NCBI GenBank assembly: GCA_007121055.1
Contig: SKMM01000329.1
Coordinates: 1-11,640, forward strand
DNA from: Paracoccaceae bacterium
Lineage (GTDB): Bacteria; Pseudomonadota; Alphaproteobacteria; Rhodobacterales; Rhodobacteraceae
Direction: 5' to 3'
Length of the DNA stretch: 11,640 nt
Notes under the pieces: generated by a model
Database searches by the model: none
What the model was told of the DNA's origin: nothing
Seen by the model: the letters and a program-made list of their open reading frames with translations, nothing else
Position numbers and translations under genes: made by a program
Shown: positions 1 through 6,761 of the stretch, in pieces
Numbering within the stretch: the stretch's first letter is position 1
Layout: each line of letters begins with the position of its first letter

Positions 1-323
1 CGGTGCAGCGCTATGCCGCGCTCTGTCCCTTCCCGCTGACGCCGGACGCGCCTCTCTTCCGCGGCCTGCGGGGCGGCGCGCTGGGGCCCCGGCAGGTGGC
101 GCGGGTGATGGAGGGGGCACGCGCGCGGCTGGGCCTGCCGGCCTCGGCCACGCCGCATGCGCTGCGGCATTCCTTCGCCACGCATCTGCTGGCCGCCGGC
201 AGCGACCTGCGGGCGATCCAGGAGCTTCTGGGCCACGCCTCCCTGGCCACCACGCAGGTCTACACCGGCGTCGACGAGGCGCGGCTGATGGCAGCCTACC
301 GCGCCGCCCATCCGCGCGCCTGA
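1..323 (+). CDS. xerC: Tyrosine recombinase XerC, C-terminal part (5' end outside window)
   Basis: This is the C-terminal catalytic part of a tyrosine recombinase. XerC, with XerD, resolves chromosome dimers at dif during division by forming a 3'-phosphotyrosine intermediate. About 106 residues are visible. In this fragment the HxxR box (HALRH, residues 52-56), the second conserved His (LLGHAS, H78) and the nucleophilic Tyr (TQVYT, Y87) are all present in the right order and spacing. The ending (AAYRAAHPRA) matches the XerC tail better than XerD. The N-terminal core-binding domain and the first catalytic Arg and Lys lie upstream of the window, so the frame is open at base 1 and the in-frame GTG at base 3 is not taken as the start. 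serS follows on the same strand after 65 bases. It could be another chromosomal Xer-type integrase, but the tail and the housekeeping neighbour favour XerC. Confidence 0.87.
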   Translation, partial: VQRYAALCPFPLTPDAPLFRGLRGGALGPRQVARVMEGARARLGLPASATPHALRHSFATHLLAAGSDLRAIQELLGHASLATTQVYTGVDEARLMAAYRAAHPRA

Positions 324-388
324 GCGGCGCCCTTCCCTCCCGTCCGCCAATGGGCTATGGCCCCGCTGCCTGCCGGAGGGAGCCAGCC

Positions 389-1681
389 ATGCACGACATC
401 CGCGCCATCCGCGACGCGCCCGTGGCCTTCGACGCCGGCCTCGCCAGCCGCGGCCACGCCCCGGCCGCAGCCGACATCCTGTCCATCGACGCCACCCGCC
501 GCGCCCGTATCCAGGCCGCCGAGGAGGCGCGCGCGGCCCAGAACGCCGCCTCGCGCGAGGTGGGCGCCGCCAAGGCGCGCGGCGACGAGGAGGATTTCAT
601 CCGTCTGCGCGCGCTGGTGGCCGAGAAGAAGGCCGAGGTCGCCCGGCTGGAGGAGGACGCCCGCGCCGAGGACGCCCGGCTGACCGAAGCCCTTCTGTCC
701 CTGCCCAACCTGCCGCTGGACGATGTCCCCGAGGGCGCGGACGAGGCCGACAACGTGGAGTTGCGCCGCTGGGGCACCCCGCCCAGCTTCGATTTCACTC
801 CGCGCGAACATTTCGACGTGGCCGCCGCCGCCGCCGGCATGGATTTCACGGCCGCCGCGAAGCTCTCCGGCGCCCGCTTCGTGGTCCTGACCGGCGCAAT
901 GGCCCGACTGCAGCGGGCGCTGGCGCAGTTCATGCTGGACCTGCACACCACCGAACACGGCCTGCACGAAACCTGGACCCCCGTCCTCGTGCGCGACGAG
1001 ATGATGCTCGGCACCGGCCAGCTGCCGAAATTCGGCGAGGACAGCTACCAGACCCGCGAGGGCTGGTGGCTGGTGCCCACCGCCGAGGTGACACTCACGA
1101 ACCTGGTGGCGGGGGAGATCGTCGACGCCGCCACCCTCCCCCGCCGCTACGTCGCCCACACCCAGTGCTTCCGCTCCGAGGCGGGCAGCGCGGGCCGCGA
1201 CACCCGCGGCATGCTGCGCCAGCACCAGTTCGAGAAGGTGGAGATGGTCTCGATCACCACCCCCGAGGCGTCGCTTCAGGAACATGACCGCATGACCGGC
1301 TGCGCCGAGGCGGTGCTGCAGCGCCTCGGCCTGCCCTACCGCACGATCGTCCTGTGCACCGGCGACATGGGCTTCGGCGCCCGCAAGACCCATGACATCG
1401 AGGTCTGGCTGCCGGGGCAGGACACCTTCCGCGAAATCTCCTCGGTCTCGGTCTGCGGCGATTTCCAGGCGCGGCGGATGAACGCCCGCTACCGCCCCGA
1501 GGGCGGCGGCAAGCCCGAATTCGTGCATACGCTCAACGGCTCGGGCCTCGCGGTCGGGCGTACGCTGATCGCGGTGGTCGAGAACGGGCAGACCGCCGAG
1601 GGCGGGGTGGTGGTTCCGGAGGCTCTGCGCCCCTATCTGGGGGGAAAGACGCAGATCACTCCGGAGGGATTGCTTGTCTGA
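389..1681 (+). CDS. serS: Seryl-tRNA synthetase (SerRS), complete
   Basis: A cytosolic class II aminoacyl-tRNA synthetase that activates serine with ATP and loads it on tRNA-Ser (and tRNA-Sec where present). The protein is 430 residues, normal for bacterial SerRS. Residues about 1-110 form the charged, Ala/Glu/Arg-rich helical arm (a coiled coil) that grips the long variable arm of tRNA-Ser. The serine-binding TAEV lies at 231-234. Motif 2 spans about 260-283 (FRSEAGSAGRDTRG followed by HQFEKVE), and motif 3 is LNGSGLAVGR at 382-391. The ATG at 389 is chosen over the in-frame ATG at 350 because GGAGGGAG (375-382) sits at good distance and because MHDIRAIRDAP is the usual SerRS beginning. The next gene overlaps its stop, so the two are probably cotranscribed. 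Confidence 0.97.
   Translation: MHDIRAIRDAPVAFDAGLASRGHAPAAADILSIDATRRARIQAAEEARAAQNAASREVGAAKARGDEEDFIRLRALVAEKKAEVARLEEDARAEDARLTEALLSLPNLPLDDVPEGADEADNVELRRWGTPPSFDFTPREHFDVAAAAAGMDFTAAAKLSGARFVVLTGAMARLQRALAQFMLDLHTTEHGLHETWTPVLVRDEMMLGTGQLPKFGEDSYQTREGWWLVPTAEVTLTNLVAGEIVDAATLPRRYVAHTQCFRSEAGSAGRDTRGMLRQHQFEKVEMVSITTPEASLQEHDRMTGCAEAVLQRLGLPYRTIVLCTGDMGFGARKTHDIEVWLPGQDTFREISSVSVCGDFQARRMNARYRPEGGGKPEFVHTLNGSGLAVGRTLIAVVENGQTAEGGVVVPEALRPYLGGKTQITPEGLLV
1663..1676 (+). promoter_or_regulatory. Shine-Dalgarno plus TTG start inside the end of serS
   Basis: GGAGGG at 1663-1668 is followed five bases later by TTG at 1674. The start is eight bases upstream of the end of the serS stop codon. 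This arrangement decides the proposed start of the TspO-like gene and implies that ribosomes finishing serS can re-initiate there. Confidence 0.5.
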
Positions 1682-2462
1682 CCCCCAAACAACGGGCCGC
1701 CCCATCCCCGGCCGTTCCGAGACCGAGACCCTGTCCGCCAGCGGCGGCACCCGCCGCATGAAGGCGATCCTCGTGCTGGCGGCGACGCTGGGCTTCGTCC
1801 TTGCGCCGGCGCTCACCTCGGGCTTCGGCGGCTTCGACCCCGACCTGTTCCCGATCCGGCAGGACCGCCCGCCGGTGCAGCCCGCAGGCTATGCCTTCGG
1901 CATCTGGGGCTTGATCTATGCCTGGCTTCTGGTGCACGCCGGCTTCGGCCTGCTGCGCCGGGCCGAGGATCGGGGCTGGGACGCAGGCCGCTGGTGGCTG
2001 ATCGTGAGCCTTGCGGTGGGCGCCAGCTGGATCTCGGTGGCCAACGCCAATGCGCCGATGGCGACGGTGCTGATCTGGGTGATGCTGCTGGGCGCGCTAG
2101 GGGCGCTGTGGCTGTCACCGGCGGGTCGCGACCGCTGGCTCGCCCAGGCGCCGGTGGCGATCTATGCGGGCTGGCTGACGGCCGCGTCCTGGGTGGCGGT
2201 CGGCTTCATGCTGGGCGGCTATGGCGTGCTGCCCGAGGCCTGGGCGGCCACGCTGTGCCTCGTGGCGGCCTTCGGCATGGCGGCGGCGGTGCAGACCGCG
2301 CTGCCCCGCGCGCCGGAATACGGGGCAACGGTGATCTGGGCGCTGGTGGCGGTGGCAGTGGCCAATGCAGGCGCCACCTGGCCGGTGGCAGGTCTGGCGG
2401 TCCTCGGCGTGCTGGGAATGGCCGCGCTCGTGGTCCGCAGTGTCCGGACGGCGCCGGCCTGA
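1674..2462 (+). CDS. Trp-rich TspO-like integral membrane protein
   Basis: A hydrophobic protein of 262 residues from the TTG at 1674, or 234 from an ATG at 1758. It has roughly six to seven membrane segments and is rich in Trp. The stretch PPVQPAGYAFGIWGLIYAWL resembles the proline/tryptophan signature of TspO/MBR-related 'tryptophan-rich sensory proteins'. TspO proper binds tetrapyrroles and, in Rhodobacter, modulates photosynthesis gene expression, but it is shorter (about 160 residues), so that function should not be assumed here. The TTG start is preferred because GGAGGG (1663-1668) lies five bases before it and it overlaps the serS stop by eight bases, which suggests translational coupling. 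The ATG at 1758 begins exactly at the first hydrophobic helix but has no Shine-Dalgarno sequence. From the TTG there would be a 28-residue polar leader. Confidence 0.72.
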   Translation: MSDPQTTGRPIPGRSETETLSASGGTRRMKAILVLAATLGFVLAPALTSGFGGFDPDLFPIRQDRPPVQPAGYAFGIWGLIYAWLLVHAGFGLLRRAEDRGWDAGRWWLIVSLAVGASWISVANANAPMATVLIWVMLLGALGALWLSPAGRDRWLAQAPVAIYAGWLTAASWVAVGFMLGGYGVLPEAWAATLCLVAAFGMAAAVQTALPRAPEYGATVIWALVAVAVANAGATWPVAGLAVLGVLGMAALVVRSVRTAPA

Positions 2463-3332
2463 TCACCCCGGCAAAAGATCGGCCAGCAAGGGGTTGGGAA
2501 AGCGCCGCGCGCGGGTGACGGCGTAGAAGGTCTCGTGCAGGTCCTCGAGCCGCGCGGCCTCGCGCAGGGTGCCGGCGACAAGCTCGTCCTGCACGACGAT
2601 GGGCGGGATCACCGCCAGCCCCGCATCGGCGCGCGCCAGAAGCCGCAGCATGGCCATGTCGTCGGCCTCGGCGGCGATGGCGGGGCTGACACCCAGCCGG
2701 GCGGCCAGCGCGTCGAACCCCGCGCGCAGGGCCGTGTCCGAGGTGGGCAGGATCAGCGGACACGCGCGCAGCAGCTCCGCAAGCGGCAAGGGGCTGGCCA
2801 ACCGCGCCGGTGTGCCGATCAGGCTGACGGGCTGCTCGGCCAGGCGGTGCACGAGCCAGGGGCTCGCCGCGTCCCGGGCCGGCGCGAGATTGGTGAGCAC
2901 CACGTCCAGCGACAGCGCGTCGAGGCCCCGCAGAAGCTCGGCCTGCGAGCCTGACCGAAGGATCACCTCCACATCCGGCCGCCCCAGCGCAGGCTGCAGG
3001 AACTGCACCTGAAAGTTGCGCGACAACGTCGCCAGCGCGCCCACCCGCAGCGGCCGGCGGCCGGGCCCGTGCTGCCGCAGCGTCGCCGTCAGATCCTCGG
3101 CCGTGCGGAAGATCGCGTCGGCATGATCCAGCGCAATCCGCCCCGCCTCCGTCAGCACGAGCCCCCGGCCCCGCCGCTCGAACAGATCATGCCCCATGGC
3201 CGCCTCCAGCGCCCGCAACTGCGCCGACAGCGCCGAGGCCGACAGGTTCAGCCGCCGCGCGGCCCCCGTAAGGGTGCCGTCATGCGCAACGGCGCGGAAC
3301 AGCCGCAAATGATGGAGGTTCGGGATGGCCAT
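2463..3332 (-). CDS. LysR-type transcriptional regulator, NhaR-like, divergent from sbtA
   Basis: A 289-residue LysR-type regulator, the usual family length. Residues about 5-65 form the winged helix-turn-helix (LRLFRAVAHDGTLTGAARRL, then LSAQLRALE). The sequence LFERRGRGLVLTEAGRIAL and the linker that follows resemble NhaR more than CbbR/CmpR-type regulators. Residues about 92-289 form the periplasmic-binding-like effector domain, beginning LRVGALATLSRNF. NhaR of E. coli senses Na+ and controls a Na+/H+ antiporter. Here the divergent neighbour belongs to a sodium-dependent permease family, so sodium or bicarbonate state is a reasonable but unproven signal. The ATG at 3332 has no good Shine-Dalgarno sequence but gives the normal LysR N-terminus. 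Its stop abuts that of the TspO-like gene. The family assignment is certain; the NhaR resemblance is judged by eye. Confidence 0.9.
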   Translation of the reverse strand: MAIPNLHHLRLFRAVAHDGTLTGAARRLNLSASALSAQLRALEAAMGHDLFERRGRGLVLTEAGRIALDHADAIFRTAEDLTATLRQHGPGRRPLRVGALATLSRNFQVQFLQPALGRPDVEVILRSGSQAELLRGLDALSLDVVLTNLAPARDAASPWLVHRLAEQPVSLIGTPARLASPLPLAELLRACPLILPTSDTALRAGFDALAARLGVSPAIAAEADDMAMLRLLARADAGLAVIPPIVVQDELVAGTLREAARLEDLHETFYAVTRARRFPNPLLADLLPG

Positions 3333-3429
3333 TGTTTTATCTAACCGAACAGTCAGCTACAAAATATGTCATTTTCGCTGAACATCCATGCGCTTTATCC
3401 CGCTGCGTCACCACCGGACGGAGCACGCC
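3333..3429. promoter_or_regulatory. Divergent promoter/operator region between the LysR gene and sbtA
   Basis: The 97 bases between the two start codons contain the lowest-GC stretch of this block (3331-3385), as expected for divergent promoters. A dyad ATGT-N12-ACAT (3366-3369 and 3382-3385) contains a T-N11-A core (T3369 to A3381) of the kind bound by LysR proteins. A wider dyad TCAGC-N19-GCTGA (3353-3357 and 3377-3381) overlaps it. CGGAG at 3419-3423 is the sbtA Shine-Dalgarno sequence. No -35/-10 pair can be named with confidence. Operator use is inference. Confidence 0.45.
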
Positions 3430-4467
3430 ATGGACCTCGCCCTCGAGTTTCTCTCCACCTTCGCGCAGCAGCTGCAGAAGCCCACGCTGGCCTTCCTGTT
3501 CGGGGGCATGGCGCTCGCGGCCCTCGGCAGCCGGCTGGAGATCCCCGACGCGGTCTACCGTTTCATCGTGGTTCTGCTGATGCTGAAGATCGGCCTGGGC
3601 GCGGGCATCGCGATCCGCGAGGCCGACCCGGCCGACATGGTGCTTCCCGCGCTGGCCGCGGGGGTGCTGGGGGTGGGGATCGTGCTGCTGGCCCGGGTGA
3701 CACTGCTCCTGCTGCCGGGGGTGCGCCCCGAGGACGGCCTCGCCACGGCGGGCCTGTTCGGGGCGGTCTCGGCCTCGACACTGGCGGCGGCCATGGTGAT
3801 GCTGGAGGAGTACGGGATGGGTTTCGAGGCCTGGGCGCCGGCGCTCTATCCCTTCATGGACATCCCCGCGCTGCTGCTCGCCATCGTGCTGGCACAGATG
3901 GCGCGGGCAAAGGCCGCGCAGCGGGTCGCAGTGCCCGCCGGGGGGCCGGCGCGCCCGCGCCCCAAGGCGCCGCGGATCGGCGAGATCCTCGCCGACAGCC
4001 TGCGCGGCTCGGCGCTGTCGGCGCTGGTGCTGGGCATGGTGCTGGGCCTCGTGGCGCGCCCCGACCCGGTCTTCGAAAGCTTCTACGAGCCGCTGTTCCG
4101 CGGCCTTCTGTCGATCCTGATGCTGGTGATGGGGATGGAGGCCTGGGCGCGGCTGGCCGAGCTGCGGCGGGTGGCCCATGTCTATGCGGTGTATGGCGTG
4201 CTGGCGCCGCTGGTGCATGGGGCGATGGGCTTCGGGCTGGGATACCTCGCGCATCTGGCCACCGGGTTTTCGGCGGGCGGCGTGGTGCTGCTGGCGGTGA
4301 TGGCGGCGTCAAGCTCGGACATCTCGGGCCCACCCACCCTGCGCGCGGCGATCCCGCAGGCCAATCCGGCGGCCTATGTGGGCGCCTCCACCAGCCTCGG
4401 GACCCCCATTGCGCTCCTGTCGGTGCCGCTGTGGATGGCGCTGGCCGAGATCCTGTTCGCCCTCTGA
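3430..4467 (+). CDS. sbtA: SbtA-family sodium-dependent bicarbonate permease
   Basis: A 345-residue inner-membrane protein of the SbtA family (Pfam DUF897), which in cyanobacteria imports HCO3- with Na+. The fold is visible as two hydrophobic halves of about five helices each, separated by a cytosolic Pro/Arg/Lys-rich linker at residues about 158-185. The first half carries GLFGAVSASTLAAAMVMLEE (109-128). The second carries ASSSDISGPPTLR (293-305), with ANPAAYVGASTSLGTP at 311-326, matching the conserved substrate and Na+ site region of the family. The ATG at 3430 is chosen because CGGAG precedes it by six bases. An in-frame ATG at 3388 would add 14 residues that do not look like the family and would lie in the operator region. 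sbtB follows after 15 bases. Bicarbonate is the family's known substrate; transport by this heterotroph-type homologue is inferred. Confidence 0.93.
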   Translation: MDLALEFLSTFAQQLQKPTLAFLFGGMALAALGSRLEIPDAVYRFIVVLLMLKIGLGAGIAIREADPADMVLPALAAGVLGVGIVLLARVTLLLLPGVRPEDGLATAGLFGAVSASTLAAAMVMLEEYGMGFEAWAPALYPFMDIPALLLAIVLAQMARAKAAQRVAVPAGGPARPRPKAPRIGEILADSLRGSALSALVLGMVLGLVARPDPVFESFYEPLFRGLLSILMLVMGMEAWARLAELRRVAHVYAVYGVLAPLVHGAMGFGLGYLAHLATGFSAGGVVLLAVMAASSSDISGPPTLRAAIPQANPAAYVGASTSLGTPIALLSVPLWMALAEILFAL

Positions 4468-4482
4468 GCCCGGGAGATTTCC

Positions 4483-4797
4483 ATGACCATTCCCGCCATC
4501 AAGCTGACCATCGTCGTCGAGCGCCTGCTCAAGCCCCCGGTGGAGCGGCTGCTGGCCGAGGCCGGGCTGAGCGGCTGGTCGGTCTTTCCCGGCGGCGGGC
4601 GCGGAACCCGCGGCCTCCACCGCGCCGAGGCGGCCCAACTCGTGCGCGAATTCGCCATCGTCAAGATCGAGGCGGTGCTGACCGACCGCGCCACCGCCGA
4701 ACGGCTCGCCCGGACGCTGACCGAGGAGTATCTGGAGGACCAGCCGGGCATCGTCTGGCTGGAGCCGGTGGAGGTGCTGCGCGGGGCGAAGTTCTGA
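4483..4797 (+). CDS. sbtB: SbtB-type PII-like regulator of the SbtA permease
   Basis: A 104-residue PII-like protein. SbtB forms trimers, binds adenine nucleotides (cAMP, AMP, ADP, ATP) and docks on SbtA to inhibit transport. Visible family features are the first strand IKLTIVVERLL (6-16), the EAGLSGWSV turn (26-34), the glycine-rich base of the T-loop GGGRGTR (37-43), VKIEAVLTDR (60-69), and the closing GIVWLEPVEVLRG (89-101). Unlike cyanobacterial SbtB it ends right after EVLRGAKF and lacks the C-terminal Cys-pair (CGPxGC-type) redox extension. GGGAG at 4472-4476 lies six bases before the ATG. The 15-base gap from sbtA indicates one operon and a partner role. Confidence 0.88.
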   Translation: MTIPAIKLTIVVERLLKPPVERLLAEAGLSGWSVFPGGGRGTRGLHRAEAAQLVREFAIVKIEAVLTDRATAERLARTLTEEYLEDQPGIVWLEPVEVLRGAKF

Positions 4798-4875
4798 GGC
4801 CACCGCGACAAGTGGGCGGTTGCCGACACGCCACGCGGACACAGCTTCCCCCAGAGGGATCGTAGGGGGAGGCCG

Positions 4876-5502
4876 ATGCTGGCCTGGTTCGACCGACATT
4901 TCGCAATAGGGGTGGGGGCGGGACGGTTCTGGCCGAATGTCGTCCTGCTGAGCCTCGCCGGCCTCCTGCCGGCGCTGTGGGTCTTCGTCGCGCGCACGCC
5001 GGGTTTCGCGGGGCATCTGGCACAGGCCGACGGGGCGCTCGCGCCCTTCCTCCGGCAGGTGCTGACGACCGGGCTGCCGGTCGTGGTGCTGGTGAACGCG
5101 GTGGCCATGGCCTCCTTCGCCCGCCTGCGCGCAGGGGTCATCAGCCCGGTCGCGGCGCTGGCGCGGGATGTCACCGGCCGCGTCGGGCTGTTCGCCGCGC
5201 TGCAGGGGGCGCTGTTCGCCGGCTCGGCGCAGGTGTTCGGCGCCTTCGGCGGCGACCCGGTGCAGGGGCTGCGGGTGCTCGGCCCCACGCTGGAGCAGGC
5301 CGCGGTCTTCGGCAATCTGGCCGGAGCCTATTTCTATGCAGCCGCGGTCAGCGCACTGCCCCTGTACCTCGCGGTGGCGCAGCGCAGCTTGCGCGGACCG
5401 CAGGGTGCAGGCCCGGCTGCGGTGGCCACCGCGGTCGCGCTGTTTGCCGTCCATGCGCTGGCGCTGGCCGTCTTCGGCCGCGTGTTGACATTCCTGCTCT
5501 GA
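4876..5502 (+). CDS. Unrecognised multi-pass membrane protein downstream of sbtB
   Basis: A 208-residue hydrophobic protein that I do not recognise. It has about five predicted membrane segments (roughly residues 20-40, 62-84, 107-127, 145-170 and 183-206). The N-terminus MLAWFDRHFAIGVGAGRFWP is polar/aromatic and probably cytosolic, and two loops carry Arg and Asp. No Cys or His metal motif, ATPase motif or enzyme signature is visible. GGGGGAGG at 4865-4872 precedes the ATG closely. It lies 78 bases after sbtB on the same strand, so it may share the sbtA-sbtB transcript, though the gap could also hold its own promoter. High third-position G/C supports real coding. A role linked to the permease is only suggested by position. 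Confidence 0.75.
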   Translation: MLAWFDRHFAIGVGAGRFWPNVVLLSLAGLLPALWVFVARTPGFAGHLAQADGALAPFLRQVLTTGLPVVVLVNAVAMASFARLRAGVISPVAALARDVTGRVGLFAALQGALFAGSAQVFGAFGGDPVQGLRVLGPTLEQAAVFGNLAGAYFYAAAVSALPLYLAVAQRSLRGPQGAGPAAVATAVALFAVHALALAVFGRVLTFLL

Positions 5503-5941
5503 CCGCAGGGCCTGCCTGAAACACGGGTCGCGCCAGGGTGAGTTCCGGATGGTTCGACGCACCCGACTCAGCAAACAGTTGGGCCAGACGCTCCCCCTGC
5601 GGCGGGCGCTACGGACGAAGCCCGCTGCGCCGAAACCTCGCAGCACGGCATGGCGGTGTGGCCCGAGAGACAGCCGCTGCTGCGCGGTCGAGCAGCCTGC
5701 CCGACCGCAGGCCGCTGCGCGGACGTCGTTGACGGACAGCGGAATGCCGCCGATCGGGCCACCCCCGCAGCCGACCGCGCCGGCCGGTTGGGACATCACC
5801 TCGGGCGAGCGGGGCCCGCCCTGCGGCCGCGGCCATGGCATCCGGGTCACCCGAGGCACCGCGCCATCACCGCGCCCGGCTCCGGCGATCTGCGCGGAGC
5901 CTCTCCCCTGGGGGACGACCGGGGCCGCAACCGGGGCCCAA
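5503..5941. other. Gene-free interval between the sbt cluster and the RsbW-like gene
   Basis: These 439 bases hold the convergent ends of the plus-strand membrane-protein gene and the minus-strand RsbW-like gene. Open frames exist on both strands but give Arg/Pro-rich or Cys/Ser-rich translations without a recognisable motif or ribosome binding site. The direct repeat ACCGGGGCC (5918-5926 and 5930-5938) lies just past the RsbW-like stop. No stem with a following T-run, hence no clear intrinsic terminator, was seen. Confidence 0.6.
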
Positions 5942-6430
5942 TCACTCCGACAGGACGATGGGCAGGTGCACCGTCAGGACGTTCACATCCCCCTCGCGGC
6001 GATAGTCGAGCGCGCTGGCGTGGCTCCGAATCAGGAACCAGCCGAAGCCGCCTTCGGGCAGCGCTTCCATCGGGACGTCGATGGGCGCGGGGTCACCCGG
6101 TGGCAGCTGTCCGCCGGGCATGGGGCCTCCGCGGTCGGTCAGGGTACAGATCGCCTCCCCCGCGCAAAGCGTCAGGTCGAGTTCGATCTGGCCGGGACGT
6201 CCGCCATAGGCATGCCGCTGGATGTTGGTCAGAAGCTCCGCCAGAACCAGTTCGACCGCCGCAAGACTGTCGCCGCTGGCGTGCAGGCCGGCCAGCACCG
6301 CCTGCACCCGGGCCAGCGCCCGGCGGATCGCGGCGCTGTCGGAGCGCAGGGTCAGCCGAACGAGTGGGGCTGCCACGGCCGGGCTGTGGCTGTACGGACC
6401 GGGTCGATGGCCGGCGCGTTCACCCCGCAT
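5942..6430 (-). CDS. RsbW-like anti-sigma factor / serine kinase (HATPase domain)
   Basis: A cytosolic GHKL-type ATP-binding protein of 162 residues, of the RsbW/SpoIIAB kind, which sequesters a sigma factor (or another target) and phosphorylates a STAS antagonist. The ATPase motifs are visible: N-box AELLTNIQRHAYGG (64-77, with N69), a G1-like TDRGGP (98-103), and a G2-like GGFGWFLIRSHASALDY (127-143). The G1 box reads DRGGP rather than the strict DxGxG, which is common in this class. The ATG at 6430 overlaps the end of the upstream STAS gene by 11 bases and lacks a Shine-Dalgarno sequence, consistent with coupled translation. An in-frame ATG at 6481 would overlap more and adds an unusual leader. 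No sigma factor, PP2C phosphatase or sensor is in the window, so the target is unknown. Confidence 0.85.
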   Translation of the reverse strand: MRGERAGHRPGPYSHSPAVAAPLVRLTLRSDSAAIRRALARVQAVLAGLHASGDSLAAVELVLAELLTNIQRHAYGGRPGQIELDLTLCAGEAICTLTDRGGPMPGGQLPPGDPAPIDVPMEALPEGGFGWFLIRSHASALDYRREGDVNVLTVHLPIVLSE

Positions 6431-6761
6431 GGCGCAGGCTGGCGGCGTCCGGGACGCTGCCGTGGATGGTGAACACCCCATCCATCCGCGTCAGCCGGAA
6501 CACCTTGGCGACATTCGGCGTCAGCGCCGCAAGCTCCAGCCGCCGGCCGGGCCCGAGATGCTTCATCACCGACACCACCGCGCCCAGGCCGCTGCTGTCG
6601 AGGAAGGTCACCCGCCCCAGGTCCAGGACCACGCGGCGCTGCGGACCCCCGGTGGCCTGGCGCATCGCCTCCTTGAAGGCGATGGCGACGGCGGCGTCGA
6701 TGCGCGCCTCCTCCACCCGGACGACCAGGGCATCGCCCCGCTGCTGCGCCGTCAGTTCCAT
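6420..6761 (-). CDS. STAS-domain anti-sigma factor antagonist (RsbV-like)
   Basis: A 113-residue single-domain STAS protein of the RsbV/SpoIIAA class. In such partner-switching systems the unphosphorylated antagonist binds the kinase and frees its target, and phosphorylation on a conserved Ser switches it off. The phosphosite motif is FLDSSGLGAVV (53-63), with S56 the likely acceptor. It is preceded by the typical VVLDLGRV strand (44-51) and followed by GPGRRLELAAL and VFRLTRMDGVF (87-97). The ATG at 6761 is supported by GGGGAGG on the minus strand (complement of 6768-6774) six bases away. It overlaps the kinase-like gene downstream, forming a two-gene operon divergent from the thiolase gene. 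Confidence 0.9.
   Translation of the reverse strand: MELTAQQRGDALVVRVEEARIDAAVAIAFKEAMRQATGGPQRRVVLDLGRVTFLDSSGLGAVVSVMKHLGPGRRLELAALTPNVAKVFRLTRMDGVFTIHGSVPDAASLRHAG

Noticed and set aside
3388..3429. Upstream ATG for sbtA at 3388
   Set aside because: No Shine-Dalgarno sequence, the extra residues are not SbtA-like, and the region overlaps the likely operator.
5503..5520. GCAGGGCCTGC palindrome as a terminator after the membrane-protein gene
   Set aside because: The palindrome has only a one-base centre, so it cannot form a hairpin loop, and no T-run follows.
4309..5859. Minus-strand open frame of about 516 codons across sbtA, sbtB and the membrane-protein gene
   Set aside because: It is antisense to three well-supported genes and is His/Gln/Arg/Gly-rich, a mirror of their codon bias.
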